Notes: a model not told the origin generated them from the sequence alone. Shown: positions 29,279 through 38,552, counted from the stretch's first letter. The stretch: 54,642 bases of DNA from Candidatus Wildermuthbacteria bacterium RIFOXYD1_FULL_50_12 (GCA_001825035.1 MHUO01000008.1:1-54642), one strand, 5' to 3'. Program-made: numbers and translations.

Positions 29279-30160
29279 ATGACACAAGAAATCAATTCAC
29301 CATTTCGATACGCCGGAGGGAAATTTTATGCCCGAAAACTTATCGCTGAGTATATTCCCGAACACGATTTTTATATAGAACCATTTGCTGGTGGGGCCTC
29401 TATTTTCTTTGCAAAGAGTAAAGTGGACAAAAACTTACTTAATGATATTGATGAAGACTTGATAAATTGTTTAATGACAATCCGGGATCACTCAGACGTG
29501 TTGATTGAGAGATTAAAAGGTGAACAAGCAACGAAAGAAAGACACGCGTATTACAAAAATGAATATAGGCCGAGAACCAAACTAGATCGCGCTGTGCGTT
29601 GGTTTTATGTAAACCGTACTTCCTACTCAGGAATTATGAAAACACAAAATTGTTATTGGGGTTATGGTGAAAAATACAGTATGAGGCCAGAAAATTGGCC
29701 AAGGAATATTTTACGAACGTCGGCAAAATTGCAAGAAGTAGAACTTACTTCTTGCGACTTTGAAAAAGTTATAGAAGAAGCTCCCGATAATTCTTTTCTG
29801 TTTATCGACCCACCATATTTCAATGCTGATCAAGAGAAATTCTACGTGCATTCGTTTGAAAAAGAGGATCACTTTCGCTTAAGCAGGACTCTTAAAAAAC
29901 ATAGCGGACGGTTGAAATTTTTGCTCACCTATGATGATAGTCCTGAGGTGCACGAATTGTATAATTGGGTACATGCAATTTATGAAAAAACTTGGAATTA
30001 TACAATTAATCGTACAGATGACCAGAAAAACGGAACAAACATAAAGGGAGCCCGGTACAAAGGGCACGAATTATTTATCGTAAATTACGATCCCTTCAAA
30101 CAAAGAAACTTATTCGACAGTACCTTAGATACCCAAAAAATCCTTGAAAAAGTTCTCTGA
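29279..30160 (+). CDS. D12-class adenine-specific DNA methyltransferase
   Basis: A 293-residue Dam/DpnM-like enzyme that methylates adenine N6 from S-adenosylmethionine. FRYAGGKFYARKLI (residues 9-22) is the AdoMet motif, YIEPFAGGASIFF motif I, LLNDIDEDLI follows, and FLFIDPPYF is the catalytic DPPY motif. It reads clearly AT-richer than the window average. Its 3' end overlaps the convergent restriction gene by 36 bp. Together they form a type II restriction-modification pair; the recognition sequence cannot be read, but GATC is common for the class. Confidence 0.9.
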   Translation: MTQEINSPFRYAGGKFYARKLIAEYIPEHDFYIEPFAGGASIFFAKSKVDKNLLNDIDEDLINCLMTIRDHSDVLIERLKGEQATKERHAYYKNEYRPRTKLDRAVRWFYVNRTSYSGIMKTQNCYWGYGEKYSMRPENWPRNILRTSAKLQEVELTSCDFEKVIEEAPDNSFLFIDPPYFNADQEKFYVHSFEKEDHFRLSRTLKKHSGRLKFLLTYDDSPEVHELYNWVHAIYEKTWNYTINRTDDQKNGTNIKGARYKGHELFIVNYDPFKQRNLFDSTLDTQKILEKVL

Positions 30161-30928
30161 ATTCTCAGCGGCCACCCACGGTGCTTCTGGCAATCTCTTA
30201 CCCTGCTTAAATCTTATAATGGGGTAATTTGGAATAAAGCCGCACGTCGTTTTTGCCTTACACTTCTTTCTTGTACATTGAACACCATTTTTACCTTTTA
30301 TAGAAAGTGCATTGGCGGGAGCAATATACATTCTGTTAAAAGCAAAATCTTTAAGATTATTCTCGGTCTTCGCCCTGCGCAAAGTTTCCAAGAAAGCGAT
30401 CCCTTCCTGTGAGGGCGCCCAGTCAAAAAACCCACTGCTATTTGTCTCGTAAAATGCGTTGCCAATTGAGGTAACAACGAAGTCAAAATCTTCTGGACGG
30501 TATTGATCGTTATGTACTGTAAGCTGTTTTTCGCTGACTCCGAATTTTGGTGCTAGGTGTCTTACCATGCTCTCTCCCAGTGTTCTACTTCGCATACACT
30601 TTACCCTAATTATACTGTCTCCCGTTTGGAGTAACCTAAACCCTCCTTTCGCCGCAAGCTTGCATTCAAGACGAGCTTCCTTCTGAGTTTCTTTGTGGCG
30701 CACAATAACATCGATATCATGAAGCCCTTGCTGTGCATTCATCGGAATTTTCTCAACCTCCCAAGTTTGTGCTGATAGTATATCTTCAAGAGCTAACTTC
30801 ATATTGAACTCAAAAGCCTTTCCGCGAATCATCGGGACCACCTTCGGCTCATACAGGGTATCTGATAAGTATTCGAGGGGAATATTGTATCTATAGCAGT
30901 ACTCTTTTATTTTATCTTGCCAGTTCAT
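30125..30928 (-). CDS. Putative type II restriction endonuclease
   Basis: A 267-residue protein convergent with, and overlapping, the D12 methylase. The core HDIDVIVRHKETQKEARLECKLAAKGG supplies the Asp...Glu-x-Lys pattern of PD-(D/E)XK nucleases near residues 70-93. A cysteine cluster near the C terminus (CTRKKCKAKTTCGF) may bind zinc. I do not recognise the exact family. Nuclease function is inferred from motif plus partner gene. It starts at ATG 30928, and upstream lies the second copy of the palindromic terminator. The gene is AT-rich like the methylase. Confidence 0.72.
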   Translation of the reverse strand: MNWQDKIKEYCYRYNIPLEYLSDTLYEPKVVPMIRGKAFEFNMKLALEDILSAQTWEVEKIPMNAQQGLHDIDVIVRHKETQKEARLECKLAAKGGFRLLQTGDSIIRVKCMRSRTLGESMVRHLAPKFGVSEKQLTVHNDQYRPEDFDFVVTSIGNAFYETNSSGFFDWAPSQEGIAFLETLRRAKTENNLKDFAFNRMYIAPANALSIKGKNGVQCTRKKCKAKTTCGFIPNYPIIRFKQGKRLPEAPWVAAENSENFFKDFLGI

Positions 30929-30976
30929 GAATTCACCCTACCGAAAAACTAGCGCAAAAGCAACGGGATAAAGACG

Positions 30977-31016
30977 AAACGAAAAATGGGAAAGCCGGCT
31001 TTCCCATTTTTCGTTT
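30977..31016. terminator. Perfect 40-nt palindromic terminator, copy 2
   Basis: A perfect 40-nt palindrome centred on AAAGCC/GGCTTT with A/T-rich ends. It ends rny transcripts on the minus strand, 19 nt after the rny stop. It is nearly identical to copy 1 at 26470, and together the two bracket the island. Confidence 0.9.
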
Positions 31017-31034
31017 GATGGATTTTGCGCAGGA

Positions 31035-32567
31035 TTATCTCGCGTACTCCACAAAACGATTCTCACGCACCAAGGTTACTTTAATCTCGCCTGGATAATG
31101 GAGTTCTTCTTCAATTCTATTGGCAATGTCCCTCGCGAGCTGGTGGGAGCCCTTGTCGTCAATCTTTTCCGGATGCACGAACACGCGAATTTCCCGTCCC
31201 GCCTGAATGGCGTACGCCTTTTCCACGCCCTCAAAGGACGAGGCGAGGGACTCCAGCTCCCCGATGCGCTTTAAGTAATTCTCCAGCGTGTCCTTTCTCG
31301 CGCCGGGCCGGGAAGCCGAGATTGCGTCCGCCGTCTGCACCAGCACCGCTTCAACGGACTCGTAGGGATAATCTCCGTGGTGCGACTTCATGGCTGAAAT
31401 CACCTCTTTTTCCACTCCGAACTTCTCTAAGATGTGCATGCCGATTTCCACGTGCGAACCCTCCACCTGATGGTCAAGCGCTTTCCCGATATCGTGGAAC
31501 AACCCTGCCTTCTTTGCCACAGCGAGGTCAGCTCCAATTTCAGCCGCAAGCGCCGAAGCCAAATACGCCACTTCTATGGAATGCAAAAGCACATTCTGCC
31601 CGTAACTCGTGCGAAACTTCATCCTCCCCAAAAGCTGGATGAGCTTAGGATCCAACCCCACAATTCCGAGATCGTACGTGGCCGCCTCCCCGGCCTCCTT
31701 CATTTGCCCTTCTATTTCCGCCTGGACCTTGGCAACCTCCTCTTCAACCCGCGCGGGGTGGATTCTTCCATCTTTAATCAAGCGCTCCAGCGCCACTTTG
31801 GCAATATGCCGGCGGAGCGGGTCAAACCCGGAGATCACCACGGCTTCGGGCGTCTCGTCCACCACAATCTCCACACCGGCCAAGCGCTCCAAAGAACGGA
31901 TATTCCTTCCTTCTTTTCCGATGATTTTCCCCTTAAGGTCCTCGGACGGCAAAACCACTGTGGTCGTGGTAATCTCCTGGGCTTGGGAAACCGCCGTCTT
32001 TTGAACCGCGTACGCCACTATCTCTTTTGCCCTTCTGTCAAAACGCTCCTGTCCCTCTGCTTCCAGCTTGCGAATTCTCCCCCTCAAATCCTGCTCGTAT
32101 TCCTTCTCCGCGCGCGAAAACAGCTCCTCTCGCGCCTCCTGGCGGGAAAGCTGAGCTACTTCCTCCAGTTTTTTAGAAACCTCTTCTTGCGCCTTCTCCA
32201 GATTTTTTCCGATTGCCTGGAGCCGTTCCGCTTTACCCCTCAGGTCTTCTTCCCTTGCTTCAAAATCAGAAATTCTCGCTGCCAGTGTTTCTTCGCGCCG
32301 CAAGAGGAGCTGTTCGGTTTTGAGAAGGGCTTGTCTCTGCCGCTCTTGCTCTGCTTTTGCAGACGAGACAATCTCTTGTGCCTGGACCTTGGCCGAAGAA
32401 ATAATTTCTTCCCGCTGGCCTTCCGCTTCCTTAACTTTCTTTTGAAGTTTCTGCTCTAAAGTCCCCGCCTGTCTTCTGGCTATGGACTGCCGAGCAAAGT
32501 ATCCGAGGATAGATCCTATGGCAAGCGAAAGCACCCCTGCCATAAGCAAGATCAATTGTTCTGTCAT
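31035..32567 (-). CDS. rny: Ribonuclease Y
   Basis: A 510-residue membrane-anchored endoribonuclease that starts mRNA decay. It has an N-terminal membrane helix (residues 4-24), a long charged coiled coil to about 180, a KH domain (GKIIGKEGRNIRSLERLAGVE) and an HD domain with AGLFHDIGKALDHQ and MKSHHGDYP. The length and order match the Bacillus enzyme. A consensus promoter about 80 nt upstream gives a leader of about 70 nt. The stop is followed by the 40-nt palindromic terminator. Confidence 0.95.
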   Translation of the reverse strand: MTEQLILLMAGVLSLAIGSILGYFARQSIARRQAGTLEQKLQKKVKEAEGQREEIISSAKVQAQEIVSSAKAEQERQRQALLKTEQLLLRREETLAARISDFEAREEDLRGKAERLQAIGKNLEKAQEEVSKKLEEVAQLSRQEAREELFSRAEKEYEQDLRGRIRKLEAEGQERFDRRAKEIVAYAVQKTAVSQAQEITTTTVVLPSEDLKGKIIGKEGRNIRSLERLAGVEIVVDETPEAVVISGFDPLRRHIAKVALERLIKDGRIHPARVEEEVAKVQAEIEGQMKEAGEAATYDLGIVGLDPKLIQLLGRMKFRTSYGQNVLLHSIEVAYLASALAAEIGADLAVAKKAGLFHDIGKALDHQVEGSHVEIGMHILEKFGVEKEVISAMKSHHGDYPYESVEAVLVQTADAISASRPGARKDTLENYLKRIGELESLASSFEGVEKAYAIQAGREIRVFVHPEKIDDKGSHQLARDIANRIEEELHYPGEIKVTLVRENRFVEYAR

Positions 32568-32645
32568 ATATTCGGTTGATCGATTGGATCTCCATAAAAC
32601 TTACTGGATTAAATCCAAAAGTCAAGGTAAATTTCTCTACCTCGG

Positions 32646-32674
32646 AATATACCAAACCTTCGCTTTCTTGTCAA
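32646..32674 (-). promoter_or_regulatory. rny promoter
   Basis: TTGACA (32674-32669), 17 bp, TATATT (32651-32646) on the minus strand, just after the clpP stop. The leader to the rny ATG is about 70 nt and has no obvious structure. Confidence 0.8.
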
Positions 32675-32679
32675 AAATT

Positions 32680-33261
32680 CTATTTCTCCGCGATGACTTT
32701 GTCTATGAGGCCGTATTCCTTGGCCTCCGAAGCCGTGAGGTAAAAGTCGCGGTCCGTGTCTTTTTCCACTTTCTCAAACGGCTGCCCCGTATGCCTTGAG
32801 AGAATCTGGTTGAGCTTTTCTTTAATCTTCACAATTTGCTTTGCGGTAATTTCAATCTCCACCGCCTGCCCGGTAGCCCCTCCCATGGGCTGGTGGAGCA
32901 TAATCTGGGAATTGGGCAGGGCGAAGCGCTTCCCTTTGGCTCCTCCGGCCAAAAGCACCGCTCCCATGGATGCCGCCATGCCAACGCACACCGTGGAAAT
33001 GAGACATTTCACGTACTGCATGGTGTCGTAAATGGCGAGCCCGGCGGTAACCACGCCTCCGGGAGTATTGATGTAAAGCTGTATGTCTTTCTTTGGATCT
33101 CTGGATTCCAAAAACAAAAGCTGGGCAATGACTGAGTTTGCCACAATGTCGTTGATGGGCGCTCCCAAAAAGATGATGCGCTCTTTGAGCAAGCGCGAAT
33201 AAATGTCGTATGCCCTCTCTCCGTATTGACTCTTTTCTATGACGGTAGGGATTAGATTCAT
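32680..33261 (-). CDS. clpP: ATP-dependent Clp protease proteolytic subunit
   Basis: A 193-residue ClpP serine peptidase. Catalytic Ser lies in [14 protein letters not shown] (near residue 97), His in IMLHQPMGG (near 122) and Asp in the DRDFYLTA segment. It forms a double heptamer that degrades proteins fed by ClpX/ClpC. It is the last gene of nusA-tig-clpP and overlaps tig by ATGA, so chaperone and protease are produced together, as in E. coli tig-clpP. Confidence 0.96.
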   Translation of the reverse strand: MNLIPTVIEKSQYGERAYDIYSRLLKERIIFLGAPINDIVANSVIAQLLFLESRDPKKDIQLYINTPGGVVTAGLAIYDTMQYVKCLISTVCVGMAASMGAVLLAGGAKGKRFALPNSQIMLHQPMGGATGQAVEIEITAKQIVKIKEKLNQILSRHTGQPFEKVEKDTDRDFYLTASEAKEYGLIDKVIAEK

Positions 33262-34328
33262 GATTTCACAAAGCTTTCTAAAAATTGCAGTGTTTTTTCA
33301 TGCCGGAGTACGCCTTCAGTATACTCTTTCAGCCGCTCAGGATCAAGGGCCTGCTTTGCCTGCCTCGCACCAAGGCGGGTCTGCTCCGCGCTCCCTGCCC
33401 GTCCGGCAGGCGGGGCCAAGTGCTGAAGAATTGCCTGCGCCTCCTGCTCTATTTCCTCTTGGGTGGGGCTGATTCGTTCTCGTTTGGCAACCTCCCGAAT
33501 CACCAAGAACCGCTTTATCCTTTGCTCTGCTTCCTGTGAGAATGAGTCCCGCAGCTCTTGTTCGGTCTTCCCCGCTTTTTGCTTATATTCCTCAAAGGAC
33601 ATGCGCAGCACCTGCCCAATTCCCTGCTTTACCTGGGAAAGCAGCACCTGTTTTTCCCGCTCCACGAGCACATCCGGCACCTCAAGCTTGGATTGCCGGG
33701 CAACCTGCTCCACGATCTCCTGGCGCAGGCGATCGCGCTCCTGCAATTCTTTTTCGTGCTGGAGACCCTCCTGAATGCTCGCTCTCAAGCTCGCCAAATC
33801 GGAGAAATTGCCCACGTTTTTTGCAAACTCGTTGGTTGCCGCGCTCGCCCCTCTGCTTTTTCTCAGCCATTCCAAAGCTTCGTCCACCTCCTTTTCCTGC
33901 ACGGAAACGGTCTTTTTTTGCGCGAAAAGCGCGATTTTTTTGTAGTCGGGCAATTCAACATCCGGCAGCACTGCCACTTGCACGCGGAATTCCAATCCGC
34001 CAGCTGGCGGACCGAATGCAAGCTTTGTTACCCGCACTTCCGGTTCCCCGATTGCGTCAAGACGTTCCTGCTCCACAATGCGCAGGTAGGCCTCGGAAAT
34101 AGCAAGCCGCGCGGCCTCGCTAAGCACTGCGGCTTCTCCCAGATGCTTTTCTGCGACTTCGGCAGGAACGTGCCCCGGGCGAAATCCCTCAAGACGCACA
34201 TCCTTTGCCAAGGCCGCAACCGCCGCCGATCTTTTGTTCTCAAGGTCTTGGGCGGGAAGCTGCACCTCAAGGGCAATCTGGGATTTTGGGAGTTTCTTTA
34301 TGGAGTGCTTCATTTCATGCGGATTCAT
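33258..34328 (-). CDS. tig: Trigger factor, shortened
   Basis: A 356-residue ribosome-associated chaperone. The N-terminal ribosome-binding domain has the GFRPGHVP signature near residue 48. The peptidyl-prolyl isomerase domain is not evident: the chain passes from [14 protein letters not shown] to [17 protein letters not shown], and it is about 75 residues shorter than the E. coli protein, so an isomerase-less form is likely. Two in-frame palindromic insertions are visible: [10 protein letters not shown] (33996-34011) and [20 protein letters not shown] (about 33357-33420). It overlaps nusA and clpP by ATGA on each side. Confidence 0.9.
   Translation of the reverse strand: MNPHEMKHSIKKLPKSQIALEVQLPAQDLENKRSAAVAALAKDVRLEGFRPGHVPAEVAEKHLGEAAVLSEAARLAISEAYLRIVEQERLDAIGEPEVRVTKLAFGPPAGGLEFRVQVAVLPDVELPDYKKIALFAQKKTVSVQEKEVDEALEWLRKSRGASAATNEFAKNVGNFSDLASLRASIQEGLQHEKELQERDRLRQEIVEQVARQSKLEVPDVLVEREKQVLLSQVKQGIGQVLRMSFEEYKQKAGKTEQELRDSFSQEAEQRIKRFLVIREVAKRERISPTQEEIEQEAQAILQHLAPPAGRAGSAEQTRLGARQAKQALDPERLKEYTEGVLRHEKTLQFLESFVKS
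33996..34011. repeat. Palindrome copy inside tig
   Basis: A perfect TCCGCCAGCTGGCGGA, translated in frame as PPAGG in a loop between two strands of the ribosome-binding domain. It is identical to the copy that disrupts tRNA-Arg at 16022. Confidence 0.85.
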
Positions 34329-35494
34329 GCCTCCTCGGGCGAACTTTGCGCAAGCACTTCTTCCCCTTCGGGAGCTCGCACGTCAATCTTCCAGCCCGTG
34401 AGCTTGGCGGCCAAACGCACATTCTGGCCGTCTCTCCCGATCGCGAGAGAAAGCTGATCTTCTGCAACAATCGCCACTGCCTTGTTTTTCTCTTCAATCT
34501 CCACTTGCAGCACTCTTGCGGGCGAAAGAGCGTGCGCAATGTATGCGGCAGGATCCTCTGCCCACTGCACAATGTCTATTTTTTCTCCTCCCAATTCATT
34601 AATAACCGCAGAGACCCGCGTGCCCCGCTGCCCCACCATGGAACCGACCGGATCCACTCCTTCTTCCGTGGAAACCACTGCAACCTTACTGCGCGATCCG
34701 GCTTCCCTCGTAATTCCCTTGATTTCCACGGCGCCGGTTCCAATTTCCGGAACCTCCAGCTCAAAGAGCTTTGAGATGAACTTTGGATACGCCCGGGAAA
34801 GATAAATAAGGGGGCCGCGCGGGGAATCCTCCACCCGCAGAAGGAAAAACCTCAAGCGCTGACCAATGCGGTAGAATTCACCCGGCACCTGCTCTTCTGC
34901 GGGAAGCATGCCCAAGGTCTTTCCCAAATCCACAAATACTGCCCGTCCTTCCACGCGCTGAACCACGCCGGAAACCAGCTCTCCTTCTTTTGCTTTAAAC
35001 TCGCTCAGCACCGACTCGCGCTCCGCTTCCCTGATTTTCTGCAAGATAACTTGTTTTGCCGTTTGCGCCGCTATCCTGCCGTAATCGGTTTTTGTCTCAA
35101 GTTTAAGTTTGATCTCGTCGCCCGGCTTTGCGTCCTTTTGTATCTTTTTGGCTTCCCCGACCATGATGTGCCGCTCCTCGTTAAACCGCAGCTTTTTCTC
35201 TTCGCCCGCAACCTCCTCCTCTCCGCCCAAGGGCGCGCCAGCTTCCTTCATTGCCTCCAGCTCTTCCTCTGAATAGAGCATGCTCTCGTCCACCACGAGC
35301 TTGGTTTGCCAAAACTCAACATTCCCTGTTTTGATATCAAGGGATGCGTGAATGTTCTGTCCTCTCTTCCCAAACTCTTTTTTGTAGGCGGCGGCCAAGG
35401 CCTGTTCCACGCTTTCCAAAACCTTTTCCTTGGGTAGTCCTTTTTCGTCCGCGATGCTGTCAAGCAGCAAGCCGAAATTTTTAAAATCAATCAT
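34325..35494 (-). CDS. nusA: Transcription elongation/termination factor NusA
   Basis: A 389-residue NusA. It has the N-terminal RNA-polymerase-binding domain (MIDFKNFGLLLDSIADEKGLPKEKVLESVEQALAAAYKKE), an S1 domain (ELVSGVVQRVEGRAVFVDLGKTLGMLP), KH1 (DPVGSMVGQRGTRVSAVINELGGEKID) and KH2 (AIGRDGQNVRLAAKLTGWKIDV). An acidic insert of about 40 residues (SEEELEAMKEAGAPLGGEEEVAGEE) expands the N-terminal domain. I chose ATG 35494. It leads the nusA-tig-clpP operon, unusual since nusA normally precedes infB. Confidence 0.94.
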   Translation of the reverse strand: MIDFKNFGLLLDSIADEKGLPKEKVLESVEQALAAAYKKEFGKRGQNIHASLDIKTGNVEFWQTKLVVDESMLYSEEELEAMKEAGAPLGGEEEVAGEEKKLRFNEERHIMVGEAKKIQKDAKPGDEIKLKLETKTDYGRIAAQTAKQVILQKIREAERESVLSEFKAKEGELVSGVVQRVEGRAVFVDLGKTLGMLPAEEQVPGEFYRIGQRLRFFLLRVEDSPRGPLIYLSRAYPKFISKLFELEVPEIGTGAVEIKGITREAGSRSKVAVVSTEEGVDPVGSMVGQRGTRVSAVINELGGEKIDIVQWAEDPAAYIAHALSPARVLQVEIEEKNKAVAIVAEDQLSLAIGRDGQNVRLAAKLTGWKIDVRAPEGEEVLAQSSPEEA

Positions 35495-35564
35495 ATTTAT
35501 AAAATAATGCCCGCTCCGCGGACATTTCATTCATATTTGACCCTATCATGCGCCTCTCAAAATG

Positions 35565-36473
35565 TCAAGTGGTTATCTCCCACAATCGTCCCTTGCCGAT
35601 TGTTTCCGCTTTTCGGGTCTGCAGATTGATGAAGACGGCCGTATGCTCGTCTATGCCCCAAAGCTTTTCGCCCTCGGGAAGCATTTGGATCAGCTTTTCA
35701 AATCGTTCTTTGCCCATCCATGCACGGGAGGTATCATGTTTCTCTCCGCCCTCATTGTTATTGAAATGGGGGATTACCGTAAGTTCCCGAAAAACCTCTG
35801 CATAAAAATCCAAGCCGTCTGCCCAGTATACATCAAAACCCGCTTTGTAAATTTCGTACACCGGCAAGCAAAAACGGGAAAACGCCATGGTGGCAGCGGA
35901 AGCCAAACCGAGCGAGGCACCTGCTTTCACGCGCTCTCGTATTTTCGCCAACAGCGCAGAACCCCGCAGATTGCGCACCGCATACGTCGGACTGCCCGGT
36001 CCCGCGAAAATATAGTCGGCCGCATCGAGCGGCTGCAGAAGTAGTGGGTTGTTAGCCTGTTCTAAGGTATTGGCGTACACGATCTGGACGTGAGGATGGT
36101 AGTTTTTAAGATGCTCCTTGAAAAAATCCGCCATTCCCTCGCACACCGCCCTTACATTCGGCTGAAATCCGGCGGGCGTTGAGAAAATAACAACAGAGGG
36201 TTCCTCTTTGCCGATTCCCTTGAGCACGCGATCGTGCACTTTCTGCGCGGAGGGTGCAATCTCGCCGGATCCGAAAAGAACCATGTATGGTACTGCCAGC
36301 GCTTTTTGCCTGGCTTTTTCCATCGCTTCGGTCTCTTTCCCCGTATCTTTCACTTCATATCCCAACGCCTCAATTCGCCTCCGAATCGCGTCGCCTTCCT
36401 CGTAACTTCCGTGCGCGCGCAATTTATCGCGTTCTTCAACGAGTTTTTGAACTTGTCTGGGAATAGCTCCCAT
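35565..36473 (-). CDS. CysRS-tail / peptidase S51-like fusion protein
   Basis: A 302-residue two-part protein. Residues 1-45 (QVQKLVEERDKLRAHGSYEEGDAIRRRIEALGYEVKDT) match the C-terminal tail of cysteinyl-tRNA synthetases. The remainder is a flavodoxin-like class I amidotransferase / peptidase S51-like domain: VLFGSGEIAPSAQKVHDRVL, FAGPGSPTYAVRNL and GLASAATMAFS, where a Ser nucleophile would lie; ELTVIPHFNNNEGG follows. The start at 36473 is 5 nt after tRNA-Ala and is preferred to the track start inside the tRNA. The substrate is unknown; the tail suggests RNA or tRNA contact. Confidence 0.7.
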   Translation of the reverse strand: MGAIPRQVQKLVEERDKLRAHGSYEEGDAIRRRIEALGYEVKDTGKETEAMEKARQKALAVPYMVLFGSGEIAPSAQKVHDRVLKGIGKEEPSVVIFSTPAGFQPNVRAVCEGMADFFKEHLKNYHPHVQIVYANTLEQANNPLLLQPLDAADYIFAGPGSPTYAVRNLRGSALLAKIRERVKAGASLGLASAATMAFSRFCLPVYEIYKAGFDVYWADGLDFYAEVFRELTVIPHFNNNEGGEKHDTSRAWMGKERFEKLIQMLPEGEKLWGIDEHTAVFINLQTRKAETIGKGRLWEITT

Positions 36474-36478
36474 ACGTG

Positions 36479-36551
36479 TGGACCGTGGGGGATTCGAACC
36501 CCCGACCTCATCAATGCGAATGATGCGCTCTACCAACTGAGCTAACGGCCC
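36479..36551 (-). tRNA. tRNA-Ala (CGC)
   Basis: Acceptor GGGCCGT/ACGGTCC with the G3-U70 identity pair. Anticodon stem CATCA/TGATG encloses TTCGCAT. It is followed by a protein start codon after 5 nt. Confidence 0.93.
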
Positions 36552-36572
36552 GCGGTCACGCGGTTCCTCCCG

Positions 36573-36971
36573 TCAATTTTGTTCTGTTGTATGTCCGTCG
36601 AAATGCTCCTCGCTTGCCATTGCTTCTTCTTTGGTGGTACGGACAATACCATCTTTGTGCTCGGGCGGGGAATAAATCGTGTACAATTTCATTTCAGTAT
36701 TGCCGGTATTGATAATGTTGTGTTGGGTTCCTTGCGGGATTACCACTGCAAATTCAGCCGCAATGTCGTGCTCAACACCGTCAAACACAGCTTTTCCCGT
36801 GCCTTGCTCAACGCGAATGAACTGATCCAGATCGTGTACTTCCATACCAATATCCTCTCCGGGCTTCAAGCTCATCACCACCAATTGACTGCTTCTGCCA
36901 GTGTACAGCACTTTTCTGAAATTAGAATTTTCTTTTGTTTCTTTCTCGATATTTACGACGTATCCTTTCAT
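36573..36971 (-). CDS. Cupin-domain protein
   Basis: A 132-residue single-domain cupin. Motif 1 reads GMEVHDLDQFIRVEQGTGKAVFDG, where His and Glu can bind metal, and motif 2 IPQGTQHNIINTG, with a second His. Small cupins may be sugar isomerases, dioxygenases or simple binding proteins; nothing here decides. It lies between tRNA-Pro upstream and tRNA-Ala downstream on the same strand and reads slightly AT-richer than its neighbours. Confidence 0.85.
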   Translation of the reverse strand: MKGYVVNIEKETKENSNFRKVLYTGRSSQLVVMSLKPGEDIGMEVHDLDQFIRVEQGTGKAVFDGVEHDIAAEFAVVIPQGTQHNIINTGNTEMKLYTIYSPPEHKDGIVRTTKEEAMASEEHFDGHTTEQN

Positions 36972-37003
36972 ATTTTTTATTATTTGTTTAAGCCCTTAAT
37001 TCG

Positions 37004-37075
37004 TCGGGGATGTGGGAGTTGAACCCACCATCTCATGGACCCGAACCATGCGTGTTGCCGCTACACTAATCCCCG
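37004..37075 (-). tRNA. tRNA-Pro (CGG)
   Basis: Acceptor CGGGGAT/ATCCCCG with discriminator A. Anticodon stem CATGG/CCATG encloses TTCGGGT. It lies between cca and the cupin gene. Confidence 0.93.
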
Positions 37076-37085
37076 CCTCAAATCT

Positions 37086-38546
37086 TTATTTCACAAGATA
37101 CTTCCGTTTGATCTCCTGATCAATACGCTCTTGCGCATTTTGGGCAGATTGCTTTGCCTTTCTGGCAATATCCTGCAGTTCTTGCTCTGAAAGCTGTCCA
37201 AGCTCGCGGACTCGTTTTTGCAAATACTCTTTTGAATTTCGGGTTGGATCCTCCAATACCCCTTCGAGTAGTATTGCCAGAGCAGCTCCCACTTTGGGAC
37301 CCGGCTCAATGCCGAGAGTTTTCATAATATCATCTCCGTTGATTTTCAGCATCCTCGGACTTACCGGATCCTGCCTCACCTTTTCTACCATTGCTTTTAA
37401 ATAACGCAAGCGGTAGGGCTGGGCTTTGGGAACTCCTGAACCTATGCGATCTGCCTCGCGCAATTCAAAAAGGTTATCAATATTTTCGGCTCCAACGCGA
37501 GCCAACAGCCGCCGCACCCCTTTGAGAGTTACAGTTTCGGGATCGTATACGAACATGTGTTCTCGAATCATGAGCACGATTTTCTCAACGCTTTCTTTGG
37601 GGAAATGCAAACGTTCCAAAATCTTGCGCGCCGTTCTCGCGCCCACTACCTGGTGGCCGTAAAATGTGGCATCGGGTCCTTCGCCTCTTTTGGTTTTTGG
37701 TTTGCCGACATCATGCAAAAGGGAAGCCAAACGCACCTCAAACGAATAATTCTTTTGAGTCGCGTATTCAAGAGATTTTACGTTATGCTCCCATACCGTA
37801 TATTTATGGTGCTTATTTTGGGTCACTCCGTAGCCCTCTGCGAGCTCTGGCATAATATAGGTAAGCAATCTGACCTCGTAAAGAAGCTCCATGCCCCCTG
37901 CCGCCCGTTCTGACCGGATGATTTTAATGAGCTCATCTCGGATGCGCTCTTGTGAAATTTCTTTTATAAGCGCTGCGTTTTTTATGATTGCTTCCCTCGT
38001 GATTTTTTCTATCCCAAAGCCCAGTTGCGCGCTCAACCTGACCGCACGCATCATTCTCAAAGCATCCTCATTGAAGCGTTCGTTGGGATCGCGAACCGCG
38101 CGGATAATTTTTGCTTTCAAGTCCTTCTGCCCTTCGTAGGGATCCAGAAGTTCTTGGGTCCTATCTTTTACGCGTAACGCAATGACATTTATGGTGAAAT
38201 CTCGGCGCGAGAGGTCCTCTTCAATTGTCTTTGCGTATTCTACACGGCCAGGACGCCTTCTGTCGCCATACTCAAAATCCGATCTATAGGTTGTAATTTC
38301 AATTTCTTTGAGCGAAGGGTCGACGCTTTCCGTGGCGACAGTTACGGTGAAAAATTTGTTTTCGTAAAAGTTCTTCGGAAAAATCCTTTGGATTTCTTCC
38401 GGCTTTGCATTGGTTGCCACGTCCCAGTCGCCGGGCTTTTTCCCGACAAGCAAATCTCTCACGCATCCGCCCACCACGTACGCTTCAAATCCCGCCTTCT
38501 CAAGCTCAAAAATCACCTCCTGCACTTCTCTGGGGATTTTTTTCAT
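37086..38546 (-). CDS. cca: tRNA CCA nucleotidyltransferase with HD domain
   Basis: A 486-residue class II nucleotidyltransferase that adds CCA to tRNA 3' ends. The catalytic signature GGCVRDLLVGKKPGDWDVAT (DxD near residue 40) and RRDFTINVIALRV are clear, followed by the basic neck and an HD phosphohydrolase domain (LASLLHDVGKPKTKRGEG). The need for it is visible here: only one of the tRNA genes in the window encodes CCA. The promoter TTGAAA-17 bp-TAGATT ends 6 nt before the ATG, so the mRNA should be leaderless. Confidence 0.95.
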   Translation of the reverse strand: MKKIPREVQEVIFELEKAGFEAYVVGGCVRDLLVGKKPGDWDVATNAKPEEIQRIFPKNFYENKFFTVTVATESVDPSLKEIEITTYRSDFEYGDRRRPGRVEYAKTIEEDLSRRDFTINVIALRVKDRTQELLDPYEGQKDLKAKIIRAVRDPNERFNEDALRMMRAVRLSAQLGFGIEKITREAIIKNAALIKEISQERIRDELIKIIRSERAAGGMELLYEVRLLTYIMPELAEGYGVTQNKHHKYTVWEHNVKSLEYATQKNYSFEVRLASLLHDVGKPKTKRGEGPDATFYGHQVVGARTARKILERLHFPKESVEKIVLMIREHMFVYDPETVTLKGVRRLLARVGAENIDNLFELREADRIGSGVPKAQPYRLRYLKAMVEKVRQDPVSPRMLKINGDDIMKTLGIEPGPKVGAALAILLEGVLEDPTRNSKEYLQKRVRELGQLSEQELQDIARKAKQSAQNAQERIDQEIKRKYLVK

Positions 38547-38552
38547 ACCCTT

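Noticed and set aside
31434-32459. A 341-residue plus-strand ORF
   Set aside because: It is a shadow of ribonuclease Y, whose domains are complete on the minus strand.
33558-34457. A 299-residue plus-strand ORF
   Set aside because: It is antisense to trigger factor and the end of nusA; its composition is Cys/His/Phe-rich, as expected from antisense reading.
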